Of a stretch of DNA of 64,000 bases, positions 52,301 to 64,000 are shown piece after piece; the first letter of the stretch is position 1, and every line of letters begins with the position of its first letter. A program made the position numbers and the translations under genes. The notes beneath the pieces are model-generated. The model ran no database searches. It saw only the letters and a program-made list of their open reading frames with translations, and was not told the DNA's origin. The stretch covers positions 1-64,000 of the forward strand of contig VZSF01004755.1 of the NCBI GenBank assembly GCA_013398295.1, given 5' to 3'. Source of the stretch: Chionis minor. Lineage: Eukaryota > Chordata > Aves > Charadriiformes > Chionididae.

Positions 52301-53150
52301 CATATTTGCAGAATTTAGAAGGAAGCAGCCCTGAAAGAATTAGTAAACATCAGTTATAACAATATTGCAGAACCGCATCTTCATAACTGGAGTAAAGACA
52401 CATTTCTCTAAAATAACTAGGGATAAACCACAATTTTTCACCGTCATTCTTGCAGACTTTATGTTTTGGAAGCAGATTCCTGGTTTCTCTCTGAGCATTT
52501 CAGATCTCTGAGGTAGTGTTCTGTGTAAACATAGCCAGTGGAGAAAATCAATTCCATGAAGAAGCTTCACATTGTTAGATAATTAGTGAAGTTAAAGTGT
52601 CTGCCCAATGATAGCTTAAGCAGCTTGGCTAATACAGCTGATGACCACAAGCTCAGAAAGTGTGCTACCAAAAAAATAAAAATAAATTCAAGGTACTACT
52701 TGGAAATTCTTATTCTTCAACCAAGTGAATTTAAAATCTCTCATGTGTAGGACAAGAAGACAAAGAAGATATTGTTGGATGACTTTTTTTGATGAAAACA
52801 AATATTCTTTTAAGAAGAAGCCACTTGAAATGACAAAAAAATTTGATGCAATATCTCTTGTTTCACTTTCACACAAAAATAATTATAAATTTAAAAAAAT
52901 CAGGTGTGCACACCATAAACTTCATCGGGTCACCATAAGAAGAGCTGTAGCTTACAAGGGCTGTACAGTACCATTGGAAATTTAAGATCTAGACTTCCTA
53001 GAATTTCCAGCAGGTCTCAAGCCCCCAGGTCTTGATGCCTTATTCATGCATCTAGACATAAAGTGCTATCTTATCCAAGATTCTCAAGATAACTCGGGAA
53101 TATGTCAACAGAAAATTATTGGTAAAAGCCAATCATGTTTATATGGGTTT
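49346..53150. other. AT-rich unique non-coding DNA, small GC-rich pocket at 51.86-52.04 kb
   Basis: No gene is recognised. The pocket at 51,860-52,040 is markedly richer in G and C than its surroundings and holds a 68-codon plus-strand frame, but shows no promoter elements, repeat family or protein motif that I can identify. Confidence 0.45.
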
Positions 53151-53154
53151 AGGA

Positions 53155-53255
53155 GTTTTATTGTTGTTGTTTTGGAATGGTAGAGAGGTTTTTTTTGTTT
53201 GGGTTTTGGGTTTTGTGTGTGCATGTGCATGTGTGTTATTGTTTTGTTTTCTTTT
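53155..53255. repeat. T/G-rich low-complexity tract
   Basis: TTG triplets, a T8 run, GGTTTTGGGTTTTG-type steps and a short GT/GCATGT dinucleotide tract follow one another. The open frames crossing it in both directions reflect the skewed composition. Confidence 0.75.
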
Positions 53256-54595
53256 TAAATCCCACAGGTATCTACAGGAATATTTGGAAATGTTAAATTG
53301 CGGCCCTGAATTTATTCCCCAAAGAGCTTCCACTCTAAATATAGGATTCACCTACCTTTACCTATATAGTAGTTGAGCATCTACTCCAAGCTAGACGGCT
53401 GCATTCCCTCGAACAGGAAAGTGGGTAGCCCACTTCCAGAGGGCAAAATCCAATCTGGCTAAGTTACCTTTTTTAGGATAAACTGAATCACCCTCAGGAA
53501 GTTCCTGACACTTTCCATTGACTCACTTAGACTAGATTATTAACTTCTAGATGGCTAAAGTTAGATGAATTCCATCTGAAAAGACAATGTTTAAATGATG
53601 AATGGGATAAACAGGAAGGTAACAAGAAAGAAGGAGGAGATAAGGGTTTTTTAAAATACGTTTTAGAATTAATCAGCACAGTGTGTAACCCTTATCAAAT
53701 CAGCACCGGAAACTGCATTTTTTTACTAATCTAAGTTTTTATTACTTCAATAATTGCGATGCAGAAGAATACCTATTACTAGGAGGAAGCTGGGATCTGC
53801 CAGTCAAATTCAGCCTGCTAGTCAGAGAATTCCTTGCATTACAGAAATCAGTTAAATTGTCTGTCCCTTCTTTTAACAAGAGGTTATTCAGATTACAGAC
53901 TATTTCCATCAGGATAGATTGTCATATCAATTTAACTTAAAGCAAGTGGTCTGATCATACTATATTTTGAATACACACACAAACATGCATGTTTCTCCAA
54001 ATTCCAGTTGCAGAATGGAGTGACTTCCAAAAATTATTGCATAATTTATAATTTTCCCATCTAACTACTGAGTGTAAATACTTGGTATCTAAATTGTATC
54101 TAAAATGTTGGAAGAATGAGAAAAAGCATCATGAAAATTGTTTATTTCACATGATACAGTAGTGGTGCTTAAACTACAGGGCAATGCACAGATCTTTATG
54201 ATTCTCTACATGAATTCTGGCTGCAGTATATCCCTGTGCATCCCAGTGGCCTCTAGCAGGAAATCTGGATGCCCATGGTGCTTTGGTATGCTCCAAGAAG
54301 TTTCAAACAGAACTGCATGGCACAGCTCAAAGGGCACCCACTTTGCAGCACAGACACTGGTAGCTCTTACTACCAGTGAGAGCTAATTAAGTATCCTGTA
54401 ATTAAAATAGGGTGAATTCAATAGTGCTGATTAACTGAAAACAGAATAGTTGTGGCTTTAAGTTGGGACTGCCTTGTTAAGCAAGTTTGTGCATAAATTC
54501 TAAAACCACTTATATTATTCTTAGGTCACCAGTATCTTGTTCCTTGCTGCTGTCCTGAGGTGCTCCTACTTCGAATTTGCAAAAAGGCTCTTCAC
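53256..54595. other. AT-rich unique non-coding DNA
   Basis: No gene or repeat recognised. Confidence 0.5.
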
Positions 54596-54628
54596 CCCTT
54601 CCCTTCCCTTCCCTTCCCTTCCCTTCCC
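54596..54628. repeat. (CCCTT)n pentanucleotide array; minus strand G-quadruplex-capable
   Basis: Six perfect CCCTT units plus CCC. On the minus strand this reads as seven GGG runs separated by AA, which exceeds the four-run requirement for an intramolecular G-quadruplex with short loops. The surrounding 90-codon plus-strand frame translates the array as a Ser/Leu/Pro/Phe repeat and is not a gene. Confidence 0.9.
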
Positions 54629-57600
54629 CAGCTATTTTATTGAAAGGGAAAAAAAATCAATAAGGGTCACACATCTTTCTTTTATTTATGAACTAGTTCA
54701 ATTACCTCAGATGAATTACTGTTGTTTCCAACTACGTCTTTTAACACTTCTCACAAGTGATTTATATTGTGGGATTTACAGCCCACTAATTTTACTAGCC
54801 AGTGTCTGAGATATCGTTTTACAACCGAAAAATCTCTGAGAGATAAGAAATTCATCACAGCCTGATATCTGTTCACACTGCATAGTTGAAATAGAGCCTT
54901 GGGCAACCACTATCCCATCTCACACAATAGAATAGCATCTTCTGTAGCTCTGCATCCTCTACGCAGAGATCTACAGTGAGATCCAAAACATCACCTACGT
55001 GTCTGAAGCAAAAGATCCAGCAGGATTACACAATGTCTAGACTATGGGTGAGATGTGCTCCACACCACAACCCTCATGTACTTACGATCCCATGACTGGC
55101 CAGACTGAATGCCCAGCTGGAGAGCAATGCCGTGCAGGCAGCTCCCTCCAGGACCATGCCCTGAGCAAGGGGTGGCACAACAGCGATGAGGCATGCCCCA
55201 AGACATAGCCCACGTCCTTCCGGAACTGAGAGTCTCAATGAAATCTTGAGGTGCCACAACAAAAAATAAATTATACTCTGTTACTACAGGAGTTATTGGA
55301 CATGTGTAGATCTGCAGAACCAAAAATTCAACATTTTTCAAGCAGAAGGATCAAGAGAAAACAGTATTGTCAGTGGTTCAGCCAAAAATCTGTGACAAGG
55401 TACTCTGAGTATCTGTTTATGTAATTTATTAAACAAATCTCACATTACAGACTCTGGAGAAGAATTATGTGGAAACATGATTCTTTTTCTCTCTTTCTTG
55501 GCAGCAGAAAGGAAATCAAACTATGAAAAGCTTAAAGAAATATGAAGGACCCAAAATCAAGCCAAGCTGAGTCAGGAAAGCCACACTTGTGGTTGTAATA
55601 CGTGATTGTTCGGGGGAGAGGGAGGGTGTCACTTTTGTTTTCATTTAGTGAAAAGACCACTTTGGGCAAGGCATTCTGGCTTAGTTTTTCAGCTTGGCTT
55701 TGTCTGTTTCTGTCCATATGGTGGTTCAGAATCAAAAGATTAGATCCAAGAATGAAAATTTTAAAGTCTGGAGAGGTTCCTGTCAAACTTACAGCCTAAA
55801 TTCATGCACTTTGTACAGAAGGAACTCCAAAGAATGGGGATATCTTCCTATTAATTTTATCCGCAAAAATAGACCTTACAGATACAAATGGAAAAAAACC
55901 CCTCAGTTTTGTAATCAAACACAGATTTTCTCCTTTTGCTTTTCTCTTTCTTTTTCTTAACACTTTTAACTATATTTTACAACACCCCAGTGAATTTAAA
56001 CTCAGGGAAAGAAATTATGAAAGCTGAGCTGCCATTTTCTCTACTTCTTCATTTTTCAGTTTCCAATTTCATCAACATCAACACTAAAAATAATGTCAAT
56101 TTTCCTCATACCCAAGTATTCTCATTTGAGAAAGTAACTGAAAATAAGAATCTTGACCTTTCAGTTAATATGTTTAAGGCTACATCATGAGTTAGAGACA
56201 TATTCGGGCTATTAATTTTCAACTAATCATTCATCAACTGCATTCAGAAGGCTGCTAATAACTTTATTAACTTAGTACCTCAGCACATCACTATCTTCAG
56301 TGCTGTTATCCTAAAACTCCCCTTGAATATATTGTGTTCCCACCAAAGCTATGTGACTTGCCAAGACAATCTGGGTGAGACTGATCTCCTGAAAGCTTCA
56401 GTATCTTTGATTCAGATGTCTCCTTTTTGAGCTCCTTTTGTAGAAAATTGAGAGAAATGGGTACTCTAAGGGAATGATTGATCTGACCTATCTACTTTGG
56501 GATGAGAGAAATTATGTCCTAGAAATGTCTTTTTCTTTCCTTCAACTATAAAGGGACTCTATCTGACAGATATCCTGCAAGGGCTGTGTGATAAATTCTA
56601 ACTTTCCTGGCCATAGAGTCATCATTCAAGGTATGGTGGAATGAAGCTCTTTTTGCTCCAAGTGCTTTGACCACAGGCTCCTCACTTCTGGGATGGGAAT
56701 CTATGGAAGCTTTGGACATTTGTGTGAACTTTAATCCCATCAATAAAATGGTATCCTATAAAAAAATATCAAGGGCATTGTCAGAGGTAGTACATAGTAT
56801 TCTTTTCTAGAGTCACTATTATCCTGCAGAGTTAATGTGAGACAGCACCAGAGACCTTTTCAGCACTGTTTACATTTCTTCTTCTGACAGATTGTTGGGC
56901 AGATTGAACTCCACTGGCCATTTTGCAAACTTTACTTTTGTGGCCTCTGCAAAGCAGGTACTAATTTCCCTTTGAGATGCCCATTCGGAGGGCACAGATT
57001 GACCCCCAGTTTCTCCTAGTCATCAAGAAAATTGATTGCTAGGAGACTGCATGAAGACAACTAAAGGCAGCTTCTGATACGCTAGACTGAATTTTCAACT
57101 AGCATTGAAAAGTTTCAATTTGGTTTTGTTTGTTTGGTTTTTTAAATTGCTCTCCAACATGTGAACTTCTACTCCATTTCTGCTCTTTCACTCTCAAGGG
57201 CATCCAGAAGATACTTGGAACGAGTTTAAAACAGCTTTGGGGTTCTTTCCAATTATGCTAAAAGAGCATGTTGCACTGATCTTTGCACAATGAAATTTCT
57301 ATTTAAAACATCATCGCCATCTTCAGTGCTGTAAAGAGTGGTACTTTTTGACCTTCTTGGAGCTCCTACAGTGTTCTTTAATAGTTATAGGGTGAAAGAT
57401 CTTGATGCTCTTCAGCAATAGGTTTACCTCATCATTTCTGACTTGCTTACCATTGGGTTGGTTCAAAAGATATGCGTAATAACAGCAATGACACATTGTT
57501 AAAAGAACCTTCATTTTATTTATTTTAAAACCAGAAATTCCTCAAAGTATTTTACTGTATGTGAAGCCATCTTGTAATGTTAGCATGTGTGGTAAAGTAT

Positions 57601-60600
57601 TTAAATATCCATATCTATTTCTAGTATGGACAAATAAGTATATGAAATTATTCCTATTTTTCTGTATGCGTGTACATACAAAAAATTTGGTACCAAGTAA
57701 TGAAGGACTGGTTAAGTATTACACAAATGCCAAACAAAAAAAGAAGGCTGAAAACCTGACCATTCACCAAAGTGATGAAAATTATTAACAGACACCCAGT
57801 GCCTCCAAGGAAATTTCAGCTGATGTGAAATCAAACATGTCTGATGTCTCAAAACAGTTACGGACTGCTCAAAAGATTTTCTGCACCCTGTGCTGCCTTT
57901 ATGGTTTTCATCCACTCTAGAATCCCACCAACTATTAGTAGTTCCTCATTAGTATGCACCTTACTGTATCCTAGGAGAATACTGGGCTACAGATGCAGCA
58001 CTCTAAAGAGGGTATCAATTATTTGCCTTAATCATTGTCATCCACAGCATTTAAACAATACTCTGCCTAACGGTGAGAAGCCACCCCTGAACTCAAACTG
58101 TATAACTATCTACACTATTGTTATTTTAAATTATTTTCCTTTTCAAATCATCAAGTCAACCAGTAAAAATGATTTTTCACTAGGAAATGAGCAAACCTCT
58201 TATCTGCCCTTCAATAAGAAGGGTGACCTAGATTTTAGATCTAATATTTGTTTAAAGCCACACTGTGCTTTAAAAATGGCTCTCTACAATGGGTAGTAAG
58301 AACTCAGCAAAAGCCCAAGGCTATCAATATGGTAAGTAAGCTGTGTTTCTGGATGGGTTCTGACTCATATTCAGATATCACCAGAAGTTTCCTGTCAAAA
58401 CTGAGGCTAACAGGATGGAAAGCAGAGGACAGGGAACGCAATAATTATGGGAGAAATTAAAAGAGAAAGTAAAAATACTGTGTAAAATTAGAGCACAATG
58501 TCGATAGGGACCGGGAGAGGATGATGACATCCTTTCCAGTCTATCAGTACTGGACTGAGGTGCTTCCTAGCTGTCCCAGCCCTTCACAAGCACCCCATAA
58601 CTATTCCACCTCCCCTTCAGATTACCCAGCTTTGGGTAATACCACAGGCAAGGCACAAAGCTTGCCTTAACTCCTCTTTGAAAAATCATCCAAAGGCTCT
58701 GCCACCTGCAGCCATGGCCACCCTTAATATGTATGTTTGCAAGCTTTATTTTAAAGCCATTCCTGCGAAAGCCAAGTTATGATATCCTCCTTTAACACAA
58801 CTAACGGGCTTGTGGAGAGAAAAGTGACAGACAGTTTCACCTTAGATCCTTCACATTTCCATATTTAGGAAAAGCAGCTGCACTGACACGCGGAGATATC
58901 TTTCTCCTTGAACTCCAAATGACACAACTCGCACCAAACGGAAACAAGTCTGTTGAAAATTTAGCACCACGGGCCAAGGTATTTTTAAAAACCTGCGTGA
59001 TTTTGCAGGACTTGCTTTTATTTATTCATCCTGGCTGCACATTCTTCATCTGATTTGTAACAAAGAGCCACCACTACAATGCTGCTAATTCACACACTCC
59101 TCATTTATCCATCTAAAACACATGGGCCAGCAAGGGACTGAATAAGTTTGTACTAATATTTGAAAGAGGCTTCTTTCCCCCCTATCGCTCAGGGTTATTT
59201 AGGATTAGGACTCCAGCATAATTTTAAATCTTTAAAAGCAAAAAAAAAAACCTATGAGACCTAAAGAACAAGTGTGAAGCAAAGATGAGCACAAGTTATG
59301 GAGAGTTAAAAATGCAGTAAATTATGAAAAAATGGTTGAAATAACAGAAGTTTTGACAGGATTTCATACTCAGATGGAAGACTATGCAGAGAAATTACAT
59401 AAATCAGTGGATTTACCGCTGGGTTCAATAGGACCACATAAGGCCACTCAGCTAGACTTTTTGGAGTAGGGATAGTCTTCAACTATCCTTAACAAGTATT
59501 TATGTTCCCATATCAGAGAATAATGAGCTATAGAATGGATATTTTCTTTTTATTTTAAACTCCTTTCATTATTGAACTCTTCACATTAAACATCTTTCCA
59601 CTTGGCAGTGCAAGTAGTGTAATTTGCAAAATATAGCTTGCTTCGAAGATTGCCAGTATACGTTTCAGGCTGATAAAGATTACTTCCCAGCTGCTTCCCA
59701 TTCACAGACAGTATGTGTGGCCTTCCCTGAAGAGGATGGAAAATGTGGTATTATATCCCAGTACCACATGTCTTATACCAGTTTCATGTGTTTGTGTTGG
59801 CTTTTTGCTTCCAGTTGCTAAAAAGCCTTCTTGTGACACTGCTTCATGCTATATTTTGCATACAGCTATCGGTTTTGTTATTCTTATTGTTGCTGTCTTT
59901 CATCCTGCTGTTTATGAAAACATTTGTGGGACTTCAAATGGCAGACAAAACTGGGTAACCTCTTTGTAAGTTTATGCTGGAAGTTCTTTGATACTGTCAT
60001 CACTCTGAAGAAAACTGTGCCCCAGTAGACTCAGCTAGTGTGCAAAACCTAGTGTTATCTACAAATTAGTCATCTCACGCTGCCCTTTAACTGCTGGCTC
60101 CACTGTCAGCAGTAATAAAACTAGGGGACAGACCTTGGGAGGTTAGCCAGCCATTGATTCGCTCCCGATACCTGACTGTGTTGGCTGATGTGTGATCTCT
60201 TGGTGTCACAGAGATAAAGTGCAAATTGTTTTAGAAAATCATTGCCAGGAGCGGAGCGGATGCTTTCTCAGAGTGTCACACCCAGTGAGCTGTGACACAC
60301 AGCCAAGCTTTGGTCCCCCTACCAGGTAGAGGAATTAGGTTTATGTTTTATGGAAAGATTCAAGATCAGCCCAGCATTGTGCTGATTTAGTCTTTTTTAA
60401 CCTCTTCTTGTCCTCTGCGTTCTTCCTGAAACAGACAGATGAACATTTTATCTGCTAGCAATTCAGTGAGCAAAGCAATGGCTTCGCAAAAGATGGTGAA
60501 TCACAGCATGTATCAAGTGCGTGCCCTCCCAACCTGTGTTTATTCTCACAGTCTGATGCCTAAGGCACTGCATTGGTGTTCTGCGATGCTCATAAATCAG

Positions 60601-61871
60601 TCTAGCTCAAGAAGGGACTGCGAGGTCGCCCACCACCCCCCAACGGAGTAAGCACATTCCTCTCTTACTGATGGCAGAGGAATGAGATGCACTACCTGCC
60701 ATCAGCTTCCAAGAGTAGAGTACTGCTACAGGTGTGCTCAGGGACAGAGGGGATCTTCAAACGTACTGCACAGATCTACTCCCAGTGCTTGCCTTATTGG
60801 AAGTGACTGGAAGTCAGGTGGCTTTCCAAAAGCCTTTCGGTCATGAAGGGAAGAGGACGTGGTACTGAGTGCCATGGCTTACGCCCAGAAGGGCTTTCAC
60901 TGAGAAGCTGGCCTATGCTGGCCTTCTTTGCACTGAAGCAAGCGTGTCCCATGAACCGTTTTCCCAGCTCTACTGCGTGGGCATTTAAATTCAGCTCCAT
61001 GTTCTCCATCTAAATTCACCGCAGTAACATCTGGCCATTTAGTTGGCTGTGGCAAACCATGGGAATACAAAGACAGAGAAAGCTCTTGTACTGCAAACCA
61101 CTGGGGGCTTAGAGGGACATCTATGGCAGGAGGCAAGTTCTCTCTTAACCTGTTCTTCTGCAGGCAGTCACTATGGACCCCATCACTGTCAGAATACCAT
61201 GTTGTCTTGGCTTCTGGTCATATTTAGTAGGACATCCTCATTTAAAAAGAGGAACACCTTCTCCAGTAGCTTGGAAATACAGTATTTGAGCTTTTTGACT
61301 GCCAAGTCTGGAGAAGCTGTTTGTTTGTATACCAGATACTGATACCTTGCTCAACTACTTTGCCATTTAATGTAATACATCTTGGTGGCAACAAAAGACC
61401 AGTTCTCAGCCATACAGGTTTGTGGAAAAAAGTTAAATAATGTTTAAGTACCATTAGTGCTTTCTATCCCACAATTTGGGATCCCCTGATGTAGACTCCA
61501 AACTCAGTTTCAGATACTCAAAGGAAGGAATTAAATGCAAATATCTCAAACCAGAAAAATAAAGGAATAAATACTACTATTTTCTGCAATGGGTGAGCCG
61601 CTTCATTTTCTTTCCTGCTTCTGGATTTATTCTGTTTGGCACATCTGCTTGCACTGTATGCTTCTTGGGCAGGCAATGTCTCTCGCGATGTGTATGCATG
61701 TGCACGAAGCCAAACTCAACAGCATTACAAAATGGGCATTAAATTCTAAGCTCAGTGGGGAAGGGTCCCACTCCAGCTGGATATTTGAAGATCCGCACCA
61801 CTGCACAGATACCCCAGTATTATCTGGAACTTCTAGTGAGGCCACAAGTCAAAAAAGAGAAAAAAAAGGCG
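54629..61871. other. Unique non-coding DNA with scattered GC-richer pockets
   Basis: I see no named gene. The 150-codon frame at 57,844-58,296 and the three overlapping frames at 59,624-59,969 have no recognisable domain. The pocket at 55,040-55,250 is GC-richer with a 99-codon minus-strand frame. A perfect 8-bp inverted repeat, GTGTCACA and TGTGACAC with a 10-base loop, lies at 60,273-60,298. Around 60,840-61,160 composition is also more balanced. Confidence 0.45.
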
Positions 61872-61896
61872 CGGGGAGGTGGCGGGGGGCGGGGGG
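61872..61896 (+). repeat. G-run cluster, G-quadruplex-capable
   Basis: GGGG, GG, GGGGGG and GGGGGGG runs are separated by one to four bases, directly after an A-rich purine tract. The long runs can be divided to give four or more G3 tracts. It is simple sequence and interrupts a chance frame (61,589-61,954). Confidence 0.8.
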
Positions 61897-62370
61897 GAAG
61901 ATAGAAATGGTAATGAGACTCAGCAAACAGAACAGCCAAGACCATGATTTCTAATCAAAAAAGTGTGTGGGCAAATTACTGCATCACTAAACATAGTTTA
62001 GTTTCAATCACAGTCCAGAAAAAGAGGCCAGGAGCTGGGCAGGAATAAAGAGGGCAAATAACAGTCTTTCAAACAAAATAAGGAGAGAACATGCTGAAAG
62101 GTGTAGACTATGCAACAGAAGCAATTGCAGCACACCCAGTGGGTTAGGAGAAAAGGTGGTCACTGTGCCACTCACTACTGCCTTGTGAGATTGCTTTGGC
62201 ACAGGGTTCTCTACTACCTGCTTGATTCAGTTTTGCTTGAAAATGGCAAAAGGTTTACCAGATACTCTGTTACACTCAACACTGAAACGAAGCTACCAAG
62301 AAGGAAAACTTGTACTGGCGATACAAAAGTGAAGCAAGAAACTGTGAGGCTTGCCAAAACAGGCAAAGTC
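61897..62370. other. Unique non-coding DNA
   Basis: No supported feature. Confidence 0.45.
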
Positions 62371-62371
62371 A

Positions 62372-62424
62372 TGCTCCTAAAACACAACTGTAAGCAAATG
62401 TGCTCCTAAAACATAATTGTGAGC
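62372..62424. repeat. Two-copy tandem repeat, 29-bp period
   Basis: A unit starting TGCTCCTAAAAC at 62,372 recurs at 62,401. Over the 24 bases compared, three differ, so the duplication is not recent. Confidence 0.8.
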
Positions 62425-63985
62425 CATCCCCAAGAAAGAGGTCAGCCATGATTTAAATGACCAGCTGTCACGTCCTCAGGGAGCACCACAGGCAGTCCCA
62501 TAACTGCTTCTCTCACTACAGAATCCAGCTGAGTACAAGAACAGACTTTTCCCCGCTTTCCCAATTTTCTTAGAGGGAAGGAAAAGAGTTCTTTTTGCAG
62601 CTTAATAAAATTAAGGGGAAAAAAATCCCTAAAAAATTCCTCTAGCAGTTAGCAAAATTAAAATTTATTTATGAAAACAATGAAACTGCAAATTACCTTC
62701 AAATGTAAGCTGTGATCAAGGTTGTAAAAATTCATAACCTGAATGGTATTTATTTAATATACATATCTAGCATAATGAAAATGAAAACCAGCTCCAGTCA
62801 AAGTCCAAATTACAGAGAGCATAAAACCAGCTCATACTAAATAAGAATCCTGGGTACCTTTGCCCAAAACTTGGTCTGAACCCAAACTAAACATCATCTG
62901 AGGTTCACAAAGTTCAGATAACTCTGTTATTTTTTTAATTGCCACATGCCTCTTTACAGTTCCTGGAATTAGAGGCCGGAGTGCTAAAACTGTCCTGGAA
63001 CCTGTTTCAGTGCAGTTATATGAATGACACAAAACGTTTTCCACCAAAACTTTTGAAATTCCAGCTGACTTCTGACTTGACTGAAGGAATTACCAGACCA
63101 GGCAGGGGAAAGACAGTCCCATGGATGGACTGGAACTGATGGAGTATAAAAAGGCACAAAACTGCACTTTTTCTCACCTGTTTTTTTGCTGCTGGCTGCT
63201 GTATTTTATCCTGAAAATAGGAAAGGGTATGAAACAAAGGAACTTGATTGCTTGATTTCTGTTTCTCCTCTCCCCACCCTGCCCAGATGTGAGAATATCC
63301 TTTTGTGCACAAGTCCTTTACCAAAATTATTCCACACAATTCACTCCAGCCACAAACAATTCTGAGGTTCTCCTGTCCTACGGTGTGTGCTGTGGCTGGG
63401 ACGGCCTCTGAAGTTCTGAAAACATGGCTACTCCAGTGTCTGCCTGTCTCTCTCAGCATCTCAGAGCACGGCACTTACCGTGCTCCCTCGCTCCAGAGAA
63501 GCAGAAACACGTTACTTCAAGGATAATTAACCAAAGGCCAAAGTCACGAAATAATTGTGCCCTCGATTCACAGAATGGTTTTGGTTTGGGGCTGGCGTGA
63601 GGTGCAACTTTATATTATGGAAAATACGCGTCGAAACAGTGCCCGTGAGGTGAGTGGCAGCCTGAGTGCATGATGGGGTGCTGTGGGTTTACGCAAAGGA
63701 GTGTTTGGCTGGGAGTTGAAATTAGAGCTTATTGTCTGCCCTTGAGTAAACAAAGCTATAATGGGTTATTGAGACTGCTGACTTCTAACAAACAATGCTC
63801 TCTCTGTAAGCATGACATTTTAAAACCATGCAGCCTGAGGCATGTATGCTTATTATCACATGTCTTTTTATCGACTCATTTTATGTCATGCTTTTGAAAG
63901 AACAACACAGGAACACACAGTACATGAAGGGAACAGAGCTGAGGTATGTGGATAGGCCTGCCACCAAGTATTGGCGTATGCCACG
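62425..63985. other. Unique non-coding DNA
   Basis: The 152-codon minus-strand frame at 63,016-63,474 is the longest in the window, but I recognise no domain, signal peptide or splice context in it. Otherwise nothing is supported. Confidence 0.45.
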
Positions 63986-64000
63986 ATCATAGAATCACCT
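63986..64000 (-). mobile_element. Possible CR1 3' terminus running off the right edge
   Basis: ATCATAGAATCACCT matches the reverse complement of the terminal octamer-like repeats of avian CR1 (ATTCTATGAT...). Only 15 bases are visible, so the call rests on this short motif and its position at the window edge. Confidence 0.45.

Noticed and set aside
54537..54809. 90-codon frame with a repeated Ser-Leu-Pro-Phe-Pro motif
   Set aside because: The motif is the translation of the (CCCTT)n microsatellite.
57844..58296. 150-codon plus-strand open frame
   Set aside because: No family resemblance and composition typical of AT-rich non-coding DNA.
59624..59969. Three overlapping plus-strand frames with hydrophobic, membrane-like stretches
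   Set aside because: T-rich DNA gives Leu/Phe/Val/Ile in every frame; no consistent start, no splice site and no known family.
60273..60298. 8-bp inverted repeat with 10-base loop as an RNA hairpin or transposon end
   Set aside because: Too short, with no flanking duplication and no extension of the stem.
63016..63474. 152-codon minus-strand open frame, the longest in the window
   Set aside because: No recognisable domain, signal peptide or repeat, no splice context, and a frame of this length is expected by chance in 64 kb.
1..64000. CRISPR arrays, tRNA or rRNA genes, bacterial or phage operons
   Set aside because: No regularly spaced direct repeats, no tRNA-like or rRNA-like blocks and no dense gene layout were seen; the repeats present are those of a bird genome.

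Overview
This window looks like vertebrate, almost certainly avian, non-coding DNA. It is AT-rich, has no dense gene layout, and has stop codons in every frame every few hundred bases. It carries several CR1 (chicken repeat 1) LINE 3' ends and one nearly complete ERVL-type solo LTR whose ends begin and finish with the TGTCCTGG/CATGACA-type termini familiar from bird genomes. The LTR type suggests a non-galliform bird, but that is inference. I see no bacterial or phage features, no operon, no CRISPR array, no rRNA or tRNA, and no protein-coding gene I can name. The long gene-poor stretches fit a gene desert or a very large intron.

Layout: 1-15.9 kb is mostly unique sequence. It includes a homeodomain-site-rich block near 1.6-1.8 kb, a GC-richer island at about 1.9-3.3 kb with one exon-like open frame on the minus strand, trinucleotide microsatellites near 5.15 and 5.33 kb, and a second GC-richer, broken-ORF island at 14.6-15.7 kb. 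At 15,963-16,635 there is a minus-strand solo LTR with a perfect 5-bp target-site duplication, a TATA box and a poly(A) signal. Between 16.6 and 24.8 kb there is unique DNA with a candidate conserved regulatory block (22.1-22.2 kb) and a very old amniote repeat (about 22.8-23.0 kb). A 5'-truncated CR1 lies at 24.84-25.26 kb and an AT-rich tandem array at 26.1-26.3 kb.

From 30.6 to 33.9 kb there are several very old LINE/SINE relics (L3/CR1-like, MIR-like and a foldback repeat). Another L3-like end is near 41.9 kb, a decayed CR1 at 44.88-45.12 kb, a TA/CA microsatellite at 45.26-45.34 kb, and the largest element, a CR1 with a recognisable reverse transcriptase remnant, at about 46.17-47.20 kb. 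Poly(T)/A-rich low-complexity DNA is at 48.2-48.3 kb, a (CCCTT)n array at 54.6 kb and a G-run cluster at 61.87 kb. The first bases of a minus-strand CR1 may run off the right edge.

No set of genes works together here. The functional candidates are regulatory: conserved-looking blocks, the LTR promoter, and G-quadruplex-capable repeats. I found no convincing undescribed biological system. The best leads are the exon-like frame at 2.47-2.71 kb and the homeodomain/POU-site blocks, and all of them need comparative data.
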